Shown here piece by piece: positions 41,211 through 48,972 of a DNA stretch of 64,000 nt. Both the position numbers and the translations under genes were made by a program. The notes below the pieces were generated by a model. That model made no database searches, was not told where the DNA came from, and saw only the letters and a list, made by a program, of their open reading frames with translations. Positions within the stretch are counted from its first letter, which is position 1. Each line of letters starts with the position of its first letter. This DNA is from Azospirillum endophyticum. GTDB taxonomy: Bacteria > Pseudomonadota > Alphaproteobacteria > Azospirillales > Azospirillaceae. The DNA lies in contig NZ_JAENHM010000073.1 in NCBI RefSeq assembly GCF_016595245.1, positions 690,365-754,364 of the forward strand, in the 5' to 3' direction.

Positions 41211-42617
41211 TCAGACCGGCAGTCGGATCACCGCGCGCAGGCCGCCATAGGGGCTGTCATCCAGGGTGATGTCGCCGCCGTGGCTGCGGGCCACGTCCCG
41301 TGCGATGGTCAACCCCAGGCCCGAGCCGCCGGTGTCGAGATTGCGGCTGCTGTCGATGCGGAAGAACGGCTTGAAGACGTCGTCGCGCAGATAAGTCGGA
41401 ATGCCTGGGCCGTCGTCGTCCACCGTGATCTCGATCACGCCGCCCTGCCGTTCGGCCTTGACCCAGGCGGTCCCGGCATGGCGCCCGGCATTGACCAGCA
41501 GGTTGGCGATGCAGCGGCGGACCGCGTTCGGACGCAGCGGCAGGGTAAGTCCATCCGGTGCCGTCAGCGTTACCTCCGTTCCATCGCGCCGGGCGCCGGC
41601 CGCGACCTCGTTCAGAAGCCGGGTCAGGTCGGTCGGTTGCACCGCCTCAGTTCCTTCGCCGCGGGCGAAGGCAAGATAGCCTTCGATCATCTCCTCCATT
41701 TCGGCGACGTCGGCTTTCAACTCCTCGACCTCCGGGTCGAGATCGGGATGCTCGATCATGTCCAGCGCCAGCTTCATCCGGGTCAGCGGCGTGCGCAGAT
41801 CGTGGCTGACCCCGGCGAGCATCTCCGTTCGCTGGGTGAATTGGCGCTGGATGCGTTCGCGCATCAGCAGGAAAGCCGAGGCCGCCTGCCGCACCTCGGT
41901 CGCCCCTTCCATCTTGAAGTTGGAGACGTCGCGGCCCTTGCCCAGCGCGTCGGCGGCGACCGCCAGCCGCTTGATCGGCCGGATCTGGTTCCGCATGAAC
42001 AGGATGGCGACGGCGAACAGCACGATTGCCGACCCGACCATCCACAGGATGAAGATATAGCTGGTGGGGGTGAACAGGCGGCGTTCCGGCGACATCACCG
42101 ACAACACCCCGTCGGCCATCTGCACCCGGATCTCATACCATTCATGGGCGACGCGGGTGTTGATGGCGAAGGGACGGCCGACCCGGTCGTCCAGCGCCTT
42201 GCCCAATGTACGCTCCAGCAGGCCGCTGAGCTGCGGCCGGACGTCAGGCAGGATTTGGCCGGGCTCCAGCGTGACGATCAGGTCGGTGGTGCGGGCGGCG
42301 GTGGCCAGTGTAAAGTCGCGCCCGTCCTGCGACGGATCGCGCTCGAGCATGGCGATCACGGTGGCGATATCGCCGGCGACGGCATAGGCCAGCCGGTTGG
42401 TCACCGTGTCCCAATGACGGTCGTAGAAAATCCAGGTCGCCACCGCCTGCGCCAGGATCACCGGCGTGACGATGATCAGCAGGGACCGCCCGAACAGGGT
42501 CCGCGGCAGGAATCGCTTCAGGAACGGCGTGCGCCGCCGCCGCTCGGCCCGCCGTGCCGCTGCCCTGCCGGCCGCGCTACCGTCCGCCCCTGCCTGTCCG
42601 CCGTCGGCCGCCGTCAC
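41211..42617 (-). CDS. envZ: EnvZ-like osmosensor histidine kinase
   Basis: 468 residues. A basic cytoplasmic N-terminus, helix 1 (SLLIIVTPVILAQAVATWIF), a periplasmic region of about 110 residues, helix 2 (FILWMVGSAIVLFAVAILF), HAMP, HisKA with SHDLRTPLTRMK (His272) and an HATPase with GLGLTIARDV. The FYDRHWDTVTNRLA segment at the start of the periplasmic region is typical of EnvZ homologues. Its start overlaps the ompR stop (ATGA). The pair probably controls outer-membrane or osmotic genes. Confidence 0.9.
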   Translation of the reverse strand: MTAADGGQAGADGSAAGRAAARRAERRRRTPFLKRFLPRTLFGRSLLIIVTPVILAQAVATWIFYDRHWDTVTNRLAYAVAGDIATVIAMLERDPSQDGRDFTLATAARTTDLIVTLEPGQILPDVRPQLSGLLERTLGKALDDRVGRPFAINTRVAHEWYEIRVQMADGVLSVMSPERRLFTPTSYIFILWMVGSAIVLFAVAILFMRNQIRPIKRLAVAADALGKGRDVSNFKMEGATEVRQAASAFLLMRERIQRQFTQRTEMLAGVSHDLRTPLTRMKLALDMIEHPDLDPEVEELKADVAEMEEMIEGYLAFARGEGTEAVQPTDLTRLLNEVAAGARRDGTEVTLTAPDGLTLPLRPNAVRRCIANLLVNAGRHAGTAWVKAERQGGVIEITVDDDGPGIPTYLRDDVFKPFFRIDSSRNLDTGGSGLGLTIARDVARSHGGDITLDDSPYGGLRAVIRLPV

Positions 42618-43315
42618 GGATCGGGCCTCAGGACATAGCCCTCGCCACGGACGGTGTGGAGGTATCGGGGTTCCCGCGGGTCGGCCTCGATCTTGCGGCG
42701 CAGGCGGGTGACCTGGACATCGACCGTGCGGGCATTGCCGGCGACCTTGCTGCGTTCCGTCAACTCGTCGCGCGTGAAGGTCATTCCGGGGGAAGTGGCG
42801 AGGATGCGCAGCAGGCTGGCTTCCGCCGTGGTCAGGCGGATCACCTCGTCACCCTGGCGCAACTCGTCCCGGTCGGGCAGGTAGGTGAGGGGGCCGAGAC
42901 GCACCGGCGCCGCCGGCGGAGCCGCCGGTTCGGGCGGGCGGGCCGCCTGCCGGCGTAGGATGGAATTGATGCGCAGCAGAAGCTCGCGCGGGTTGAAGGG
43001 CTTGGCGAGATAATCGTCGGCTCCGGCCTCCAGTCCGGCGATGCGGTCGTCCGGCTCGTCGCGGGCGGTCAGCAGCAGGATCGGCAGGTCGCGTTCCCGC
43101 CGCAGCGATTCGGTCAGCGACAGCCCCGACTCGCCCGGCATCATGATGTCGAGCACCAGCAGGTCGAAGGCCAACCCGCCGAGCTGTGCCCGCGCATCGG
43201 CGGCGTCGCGGGCCGTGCTGACCAGAAAGCCGTTGCCGGCAAGGTATTTGCGCAGAAGCTCGCGCAGGCGGGTGTCGTCGTCGACGACCAGGATATGGGG
43301 CTGATCTTCGGTCAT
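42614..43315 (-). CDS. ompR: OmpR-family response regulator
   Basis: 233 residues. Receiver with VDDD, phospho-acceptor Asp56 in VLDIMMPGESG and KPFNPREL. The winged-helix domain ends with VDVQVTRLRRKIEADPREPRYLHTVRGEGY, as in OmpR. It is first in a two-gene operon with envZ. Gene and partner order match OmpR-EnvZ throughout proteobacteria, which supports the symbol. Confidence 0.92.
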   Translation of the reverse strand: MTEDQPHILVVDDDTRLRELLRKYLAGNGFLVSTARDAADARAQLGGLAFDLLVLDIMMPGESGLSLTESLRRERDLPILLLTARDEPDDRIAGLEAGADDYLAKPFNPRELLLRINSILRRQAARPPEPAAPPAAPVRLGPLTYLPDRDELRQGDEVIRLTTAEASLLRILATSPGMTFTRDELTERSKVAGNARTVDVQVTRLRRKIEADPREPRYLHTVRGEGYVLRPDP

Positions 43316-43482
43316 GGCGGGACTATAACGCGCCTCCCCGCAATCGACATAGAGGTGCCATGCGGGACATATCTTGGCTATGCATGGCGGGCAGTCGTGT
43401 AAGCGCTTGGCCGTTTCGGCCCCGTTCCGTGTTATTGTCCGTATGTCCTCTTCGAGGGCTGAGAGACACAGGAGCGATCACG

Positions 43483-43830
43483 ATGGCCGATCACCACAGG
43501 TCCAATGACTCCCGGGACCTGGACGCCCAAGACCTCGCCGACATGACCCGTGCCTTCCTGGCGAAGGGCGGGAACATCGTCCAATGCCCACCAGGCGCTT
43601 CCGAAAACGTGGTGTACCGCAAGGGCGGCTTCCGGCGCCGCAATCCCAATGACGTGAAGACGGCCGCGGAGACGCCGGCCGGCGCTGTGGCGGAGACGGT
43701 GGCCGACGCCGGTTCAGCGGACATCAACGCAGCGGACATCAATGCGGTGGATGCCAATCCGGCCGACACCAATTCAGCCGACGCCGGTACGGCCGTTCCG
43801 GCGGCAGCGGCCGAATCGAAGGCCGGCTGA
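43483..43830 (+). CDS. Small unknown protein with Ala/Asp repeat tail
   Basis: 115 residues, start at the ATG with an AGGAG site. The first 55 residues look folded and conserved (DLDAQDLADMTRAFLAKGG, then NVVYRKGGFRRRNP). The rest is low-complexity, with ADINAADINAVDANPADTNSADAG-like repeats written here only in part (ADIN, VDAN, ADTN). No signal peptide. The stop lies six bases from the convergent MarR gene. Family not recognised; the N-terminal half may bind nucleic acid through its basic GGFRRRNP segment, which is speculation. Confidence 0.6.
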   Translation: MADHHRSNDSRDLDAQDLADMTRAFLAKGGNIVQCPPGASENVVYRKGGFRRRNPNDVKTAAETPAGAVAETVADAGSADINAADINAVDANPADTNSADAGTAVPAAAAESKAG

Positions 43831-43836
43831 TCGGGT

Positions 43837-44349
43837 TCAGCGTTTCACGGCGAGACGGGCGGGGGGAACGGGCGGCGCGAATTTCGCCCGGTCCCCCTCG
43901 TCCAGCATCCCCATCATCACCTTGCGGAATCCCTCCACCGCCTCCGCCCCCGCCATGCGATAGGCGCGGGCGATGCGCTGGCGCTGGGTTTCGGACAGCT
44001 GGCGTTCCAGCTCCACACCCTTTTCCGTCAGTTCCAGCAGTCGTTGCCGCCGGTCGCGGGCACCGGTCTGCTGGTCGATGAATCCCTGGCGGACCAGTTC
44101 GCCCAGTACGCGCGACAGGCTCTGCTTGGTGATCTTCAGGATCGCCAGAAGCTCCGACACGGTGATCCTGGGATAGCGCCAGACGAAGTAGATCACGCGG
44201 TGATGCGCCCGGCCGAAGCCGATCTCCGCCAGAATTTCATCCGGTTCGGCGGTGAATTCACGATAGGCGTAGAAAAGCAGCTCCATCCCGGTGCGGAGTT
44301 CCTCCTCGCGGAGGAAGAGCTGGTTCACGCCTGCTTTAAGGTCAGCCAT
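43837..44349 (-). CDS. MarR-family transcriptional regulator
   Basis: 170 residues, a complete MarR winged helix. N-terminal dimerisation helix, then RITVSELLAILKITKQSLSRVLGEL (recognition region), then GFIDQQTGARDRRQRLLELTEKG (wing). The GARDRR and LTEKG features are typical. Directly upstream of its start is a 16-bp near-perfect palindrome, so it is probably self-repressing. No adjacent divergent target gene was seen. Ligand unknown. Confidence 0.9.
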   Translation of the reverse strand: MADLKAGVNQLFLREEELRTGMELLFYAYREFTAEPDEILAEIGFGRAHHRVIYFVWRYPRITVSELLAILKITKQSLSRVLGELVRQGFIDQQTGARDRRQRLLELTEKGVELERQLSETQRQRIARAYRMAGAEAVEGFRKVMMGMLDEGDRAKFAPPVPPARLAVKR

Positions 44350-44370
44350 GGCGACGCGATTGGTTCGATT

Positions 44371-44386
44371 TGTTCTAATTAGGACA
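44371..44386. promoter_or_regulatory. 16-bp near-perfect palindrome, probable MarR operator
   Basis: TGTTCTAATTAGGACA reads the same on both strands except for one symmetric mismatch pair. It ends 22 bases before the MarR start codon. Size, symmetry and place fit a MarR dimer operator. Confidence 0.6.
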
Positions 44387-44462
44387 GCAACTCAGACATA
44401 AACAATCGCGCGCCCGGTTACAAGGAGAAGCTCATTCGGGCAACCGGCTTTTCCCCCGGCGG

Positions 44463-45419
44463 TCAGGCGCTGCCGATCAGGATCCCGGTGCCGAAAACCA
44501 GCAGGCCGCCGACCACCACCTGGAAGGCCGCGGACAGCAGGGGCGTGTCCATGTAGCGGTTGCGAATCCAGGCGATGATGGCCAGTTCGACCGCGACCAC
44601 GGCCATGGCGACGGCGGTCGCCGTCCAGAAATGCGGGATCAGGTAGGGCAGGGCGTGGCCAAGCCCGCCCAGCGTGGTCATGGCGCCGCAAACCAGCCCG
44701 CGCAACCATGGGCTGCCGCGCCCGGTCAGTGACCCGTTGTCGGACAGCGCCTCGGCGAAGCCCATGGAGATGCCGGCGCCGATCGAGGCGGCCAGGCCGA
44801 CCAGGAAGGTCTCGTGGCTGTCCTGGGTGGCGAAGGCGGCGGCGAACAGCGGAGCGAGGGTGGACACCGATCCGTCCATCAGGCCGGCCAGTCCCGGCTG
44901 AACCACCTGCAGGAGGAACAGGCGGCGCTCCGATTCGTGTTCGTGCTCCCGCACCTCCGCCGAGACGTATCTCTCTTCCAGCCGCTCGGCCTTGGCCTCG
45001 TGCCGCCGCTCCTCCTCGGCCAGATCGCCCAGAAGCTGGCGGACGGCGGCATCCTGCGACCGCTGGGCTGCGCGCGCATAGAAGCGTTTGGTCTCCGCCT
45101 CCATCAACTCGGCCTGTCGGCGCACGGTGTCCAGACCCAGCGGGCGGATCAGCCAGACCGGTTTACGCTCGACGAAGCCCTTCACGTCCTGGCGCCGAAT
45201 CAGCGGGATATGGTCGCCGAAGCGCGCGCGGAACAGTTCCAGGAGCCGGTGGCGGTGACCGCTCTCCTCCGATGCCATGGCGCGGAACAGCTTGGCCGTG
45301 TCCGGATAATTGTCGGAGAGGGCATGGGCGAACTCGTCATAGATGCGGCTGTCCTCCTCCTCCAGGGCGATGGCGAGCGCCAGCAGCTCCTTTTCCGTCA
45401 GGTCCGAGAAGTTCTTCAT
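44463..45419 (-). CDS. mbfA: Membrane-bound ferritin, MbfA-like (ferritin-VIT fusion)
   Basis: 318 residues. Residues 1-165 form a ferritin-like domain with Glu/His metal ligands in EEEDSRIYDEF, SEESGHRHRL, EAETKRFYARA and EEERRHEAKAE. The rest is a VIT1-type iron/manganese transporter with about five helices (GLAGLMDGSVSTLAP, GFAEALSDNG, GLVCGAMTTLGG). This fusion is MbfA, an inner-membrane iron exporter that protects against iron and peroxide stress in Agrobacterium and Bradyrhizobium, where Irr controls it. No Irr box was identified here. Confidence 0.92.
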   Translation of the reverse strand: MKNFSDLTEKELLALAIALEEEDSRIYDEFAHALSDNYPDTAKLFRAMASEESGHRHRLLELFRARFGDHIPLIRRQDVKGFVERKPVWLIRPLGLDTVRRQAELMEAETKRFYARAAQRSQDAAVRQLLGDLAEEERRHEAKAERLEERYVSAEVREHEHESERRLFLLQVVQPGLAGLMDGSVSTLAPLFAAAFATQDSHETFLVGLAASIGAGISMGFAEALSDNGSLTGRGSPWLRGLVCGAMTTLGGLGHALPYLIPHFWTATAVAMAVVAVELAIIAWIRNRYMDTPLLSAAFQVVVGGLLVFGTGILIGSA

Positions 45420-45698
45420 GGGGTCAGGCCTTCGCCGCGTGGAAATGATGCGTTGGGGAATGGTGCGTCCCGATTGATCCTATTCCGGATGGGGGCATCT
45501 TCAACTTGGCGCTTCGGCCAGGATGCAGAGGACGGAATAGGCGGGGTGCTACACGATGTCCCGCCCACCGCACCTTGGGTGGGTGCACCGGTCGGGTGGG
45601 TGGAAATTCCCGGACGGGCTTGCTATGGGCTTTGGTCACGAGAGGCCAAGAACGTTCCACAAGTTCCCGTATAGAGCCGCGACAAGAAGGAAACGACC
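45420..45698. promoter_or_regulatory. Divergent promoter region between mbfA and tpiA
   Basis: About 280 bases without a gene, between divergent units. It should hold the mbfA promoter and any iron-control element. A direct search by eye did not find a clear Irr/ICE or Fur box. Confidence 0.35.
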
Positions 45699-46454
45699 AT
45701 GACCGCAAACCGGAAGCTGATCGCCGGAAACTGGAAGATGAACGGGCTGAAGGCCGACGGGCTGGACCTTGCCTCCGACCTTGCCGGTCGGCTGAAGGGG
45801 GCCGGGCCTGTCGCTTTCGACATGCTGGTCTGCCCGCCCTTCCCGTTGCTGTTCCCGGTCGGCGAGGCGATCGCCGACAGCCCGCTGGCGCTGGGCGGCC
45901 AGGACTGCGCGCCGAAGACCTCCGGTGCCCATACCGGCGACGTGGCGCCGACCATGCTGAAGGATGCCGGCTGCCGCTTCGTCATCCTCGGCCATTCCGA
46001 GCGCCGCGCCGACCATGGCGAAAGCGATGCCGTGGTCAACGCCAAGGCGGTCGCCGCGCACAGGGAGGGCTTGGTCGCCATCGTCTGCGTCGGTGAAACC
46101 GAGGCGCAGCGCGACGCCGGCCAGGCCGATACCGTCGTGTCGGGCCAACTCGCCGGCTCCATCCCCGCCGGCGCGACGGCGGAGAATACCGTCATCGCCT
46201 ATGAGCCGGTCTGGGCGATCGGCACCGGCAAGACCGCGACTCCGGACGACGTGAAGGCGATGCACGCCCATATCCGGGCCGAACTGGCCGGAAAGATCGC
46301 CGAACCCGCCAAGGTCCGCATCCTCTACGGCGGTTCGGTCAAGCCGAGCAACGCGGCGGAACTGATGGCGGTGGAGAATGTCGACGGCGCGCTGGTGGGC
46401 GGGGCGGCGCTGAAGGCCGAGGATTTCTGGGCGATCGGCACCGCCTGCCGCTGA
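45699..46454 (+). CDS. tpiA: Triosephosphate isomerase
   Basis: 251 residues, full length. Signatures: AGNWKMNG with the substrate Lys, catalytic His in GHSERR, catalytic Glu in AYEPVWAIGTGK, and YGGSVKPSNA near the C-terminus. It interconverts dihydroxyacetone phosphate and glyceraldehyde 3-phosphate. GAAGGAAA-like ribosome site before the ATG. Upstream of secG and pyrG, the usual alphaproteobacterial order. Confidence 0.97.
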   Translation: MTANRKLIAGNWKMNGLKADGLDLASDLAGRLKGAGPVAFDMLVCPPFPLLFPVGEAIADSPLALGGQDCAPKTSGAHTGDVAPTMLKDAGCRFVILGHSERRADHGESDAVVNAKAVAAHREGLVAIVCVGETEAQRDAGQADTVVSGQLAGSIPAGATAENTVIAYEPVWAIGTGKTATPDDVKAMHAHIRAELAGKIAEPAKVRILYGGSVKPSNAAELMAVENVDGALVGGAALKAEDFWAIGTACR

Positions 46455-46568
46455 CGGTGCCTCTCCCCGGGACATCGCGCCGGCCGGTGTCAGCCATGCC
46501 GCCAACGGATATGGCGTGGATATTTTGGCGCTGGCATATCGCGTGATGGCGCGGTACAAACAATGGGC

Positions 46569-46604
46569 GCGCGCCACGGGCCCATGATACGGCCTGTGGC
46601 GCGC
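46569..46604 (+). terminator. Probable terminator between tpiA and secG
   Basis: GCGCGCCAC (46569-46577) pairs with GTGGCGCGC (46596-46604), extended by GGCC/GGCC after one mismatch. It is followed by TATTCGATTTTT. Confidence 0.55.
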
Positions 46605-46641
46605 TATTCGATTTTTGGGATGGGTGTGGGGTGAGCATCGC

Positions 46642-46965
46642 ATGGAATCGGTGATTCTGGTCATTCACCTGCTGATCGCCGTCGGGCTGGTCGGCGTGAT
46701 CCTGATCCAGCGGTCGGAGGGCGGCGGACTCGGCATCGGCGGCGGAACCATGGGTGGCATGATGAGCACCCGGGGGACGGCCAACCTGCTGACGCGGACC
46801 ACCGGCATTCTGGCGGGCTGCTTCTTCGCCACCAGCATCGTGCTGGCGATCATGGCCGGCGGCCACTCGCGCCCGGCGTCGATCATCGACACGCTGCCGG
46901 CCTCTCCGGCGGCCCCGGCGCAGCCGGCCGCTCCGGCCCAGCCCGCGCCGCCGGTGTCCCAGTAA
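46642..46965 (+). CDS. secG: SecG preprotein translocase subunit
   Basis: 107 residues from the ATG at 46642. Two membrane helices: SVILVIHLLIAVGLVGVILIQ, then GILAGCFFATSIVLAIMAG. Between them is the Gly-rich segment SEGGGLGIGGGTMGGMM, and the second helix is preceded by RGTANLLTRTT, all SecG hallmarks. The Pro/Ala repeat tail (PAAPAQPAAP) is common in the group. SecG assists the SecYEG channel. Confidence 0.95.
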   Translation: MESVILVIHLLIAVGLVGVILIQRSEGGGLGIGGGTMGGMMSTRGTANLLTRTTGILAGCFFATSIVLAIMAGGHSRPASIIDTLPASPAAPAQPAAPAQPAPPVSQ

Positions 46966-47000
46966 AGGGATCATCCCAGCGCACGGGTGCGAGCGGACAG

Positions 47001-47034
47001 AGAGGCGGCCTCCCCGAAGCCGCCTCTTTCTTTT
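47001..47034 (+). terminator. Rho-independent terminator after secG
   Basis: AGAGGCGGC (47001-47009) pairs with GCCGCCTCT (47019-47027), followed by TTCTTTT. Confidence 0.85.
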
Positions 47035-47094
47035 GAGGGCCGTCGGCCGTGACAGGATGTTCCGGCGGCGACCCTTCGGGGGGTTTTGACATTC

Positions 47095-47134
47095 GTCCCC
47101 TTCCGGGACATCGGCATCCGTCCCCTTCGGGGAC
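47095..47134 (+). repeat. Two tandem hairpin repeats in the pyrG leader
   Basis: GTCCCCTTCCGGGAC (47095-47109) and GTCCCCTTCGGGGAC (47120-47134) are near-identical 15-base hairpin units with a 25-base period. A related CCCTTCGGG lies at 47072-47080. They sit 30-70 bases before the pyrG ATG. Confidence 0.6.
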
Positions 47135-47165
47135 AGGGAACAGCTCTCAAGCTCTTCGGACGGAC

Positions 47166-48797
47166 ATGACTCGCTACATCTTCATCACCGGTGGCGTCGT
47201 TTCTTCGCTGGGCAAAGGTCTGGCATCGGCGGCGCTTGGGGCGCTTCTCCAGGCGCGCGGCTACAAGGTGCGGCTGCGCAAGCTGGATCCGTACCTGAAC
47301 GTCGATCCCGGCACGATGAGCCCGTACCAGCACGGCGAGGTCTTCGTGACCGACGACGGGGCCGAGACGGACCTTGACCTCGGCCATTACGAGCGCTTCA
47401 CCGGCGTGTCGGCCCGCAAGGGCGACAACATCACCACCGGCCGCATCTACTCCACCGTGATCGCCAAGGAGCGGCGCGGCGATTACCTGGGCGGCACCGT
47501 CCAGGTCATTCCGCACATCACCGACGAGATCAAGGAGTTCATCCGCGCCGACGCCACCGACGAGGACTTCGTCCTGATCGAGATCGGCGGCACGGTGGGC
47601 GACATCGAGTCGCTGCCCTTCCTGGAGGCGATCCGCCAGTTCGGCAACGAGGTCGGTCAGGAGAATGTCCTCTACATCCACCTGACCCTGCTGCCCTACA
47701 TCCCGACCGCCGGCGAGCTGAAGACCAAGCCGACCCAGCATTCGGTGAAGGAACTGCTGAGCGTCGGCATCCAGGCCAACATCCTGCTGTGCCGTGCCGA
47801 CCGCCCGATCCCGGAGAACGAGCGCAAGAAGATCGCGCTGTTCTGCAACATCCGTCCGGAGCGGGTGATCGCGGCGCTGGACGTCGAGTCGATCTATCAG
47901 GTGCCGATCAGCTACCATGAGGAAGGCTTCGACACCCAGGTCCTGAGCTATTTCGGCCTGCCGACCGACAAGGAACCGGACCTGTCGCGCTGGACCCGCA
48001 TCATGGACCGGGTGCGCAAGCCGCAGGGCGAGGTCACCATCGCGGTGGTCGGCAAGTACATCAGCCTGCTCGACAGCTACAAGTCGCTGGCCGAGGCGCT
48101 GACCCATGGCGGCATCGCCAACAACGTCAAGGTCAACCTCGACTGGATCGATTCGGAGATCTTCGAGGACGACGATGCGGCGGTGAAGCGGCTGGAGAAC
48201 GTCCACGGCATCCTGGTGCCGGGCGGCTTCGGCTCCCGCGGGACGGAAGGCAAGATCCGGGCGGCGCAGTTCGCGCGTGAACGCAAGGTGCCCTATTTCG
48301 GCATCTGCTTCGGCATGCAGATGGCGGTGATCGAAGCCGCCCGCAACATGGCGAAGATCGAGGATGCCGGTTCCACCGAGCTGGGCAAGCCGGGCAATCC
48401 GGTCGTCGGCCTGATGACGGAGTGGATGCGCGGCAACACGCTGGAACGCCGTGCCGAGGTCGGCGACCTGGGCGGCACCATGCGGCTGGGCGCCTATCCG
48501 GCCAAGCTGCTGGACGGTAGCAAGGTCGCCGAGGTCTACGGCACCACCGACATCTCCGAGCGGCACCGCCACCGCTATGAGGTGAACGTCTATTACAAGG
48601 AGCGGCTGGAGCGCTGCGGCATGCGGTTCAGCGGCCTGTCGCCCGACGGCGAACTGCCGGAGATCGTCGAGATCCCCGACCATCCCTGGTTCATCGGCGT
48701 GCAGTTCCACCCGGAACTGAAGTCCAAGCCCTTCGAGCCGCACCCGCTGTTCACCGCCTTCATCAAGGCGGCCATCGATCAGAGCCGGTTGGTCTGA
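47166..48797 (+). CDS. pyrG: CTP synthase
   Basis: 543 residues, start at the ATG before TRYIFITGGVVSSLGKG, the universal N-terminus. The synthetase domain carries the ATP loop and the conserved DPYLNVDPGTMSPYQHGEVFV. The glutamine amidotransferase domain has the catalytic Cys in FGICFGMQMA and the His/Glu pair in VQFHPELKS. It aminates UTP to CTP with glutamine. Its own leader carries hairpin repeats, and a strong terminator follows. Confidence 0.97.
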   Translation: MTRYIFITGGVVSSLGKGLASAALGALLQARGYKVRLRKLDPYLNVDPGTMSPYQHGEVFVTDDGAETDLDLGHYERFTGVSARKGDNITTGRIYSTVIAKERRGDYLGGTVQVIPHITDEIKEFIRADATDEDFVLIEIGGTVGDIESLPFLEAIRQFGNEVGQENVLYIHLTLLPYIPTAGELKTKPTQHSVKELLSVGIQANILLCRADRPIPENERKKIALFCNIRPERVIAALDVESIYQVPISYHEEGFDTQVLSYFGLPTDKEPDLSRWTRIMDRVRKPQGEVTIAVVGKYISLLDSYKSLAEALTHGGIANNVKVNLDWIDSEIFEDDDAAVKRLENVHGILVPGGFGSRGTEGKIRAAQFARERKVPYFGICFGMQMAVIEAARNMAKIEDAGSTELGKPGNPVVGLMTEWMRGNTLERRAEVGDLGGTMRLGAYPAKLLDGSKVAEVYGTTDISERHRHRYEVNVYYKERLERCGMRFSGLSPDGELPEIVEIPDHPWFIGVQFHPELKSKPFEPHPLFTAFIKAAIDQSRLV

Positions 48798-48833
48798 CCG
48801 TTTGGCGGTCGAAATCGGACCGCCCGAGACACG

Positions 48834-48865
48834 AAAAAGCCCCGCCCGAGACGGCGGGGCTTTTT
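48834..48865. terminator. Rho-independent terminator after pyrG
   Basis: AAAAAGCCCCGCC (48834-48846) pairs with GGCGGGGCTTTTT (48853-48865) around a 6-base loop. It can act in both directions. Confidence 0.9.
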
Positions 48866-48972
48866 CATGCCCATAGCCTTCCCTATACGTCACCTTCCTT
48901 GCTCTCCCGGCACCCTTGTGCAACGATCCTTTGAAAATCGCACAACCAAACAATCGGATCGGGGAGGGACCC

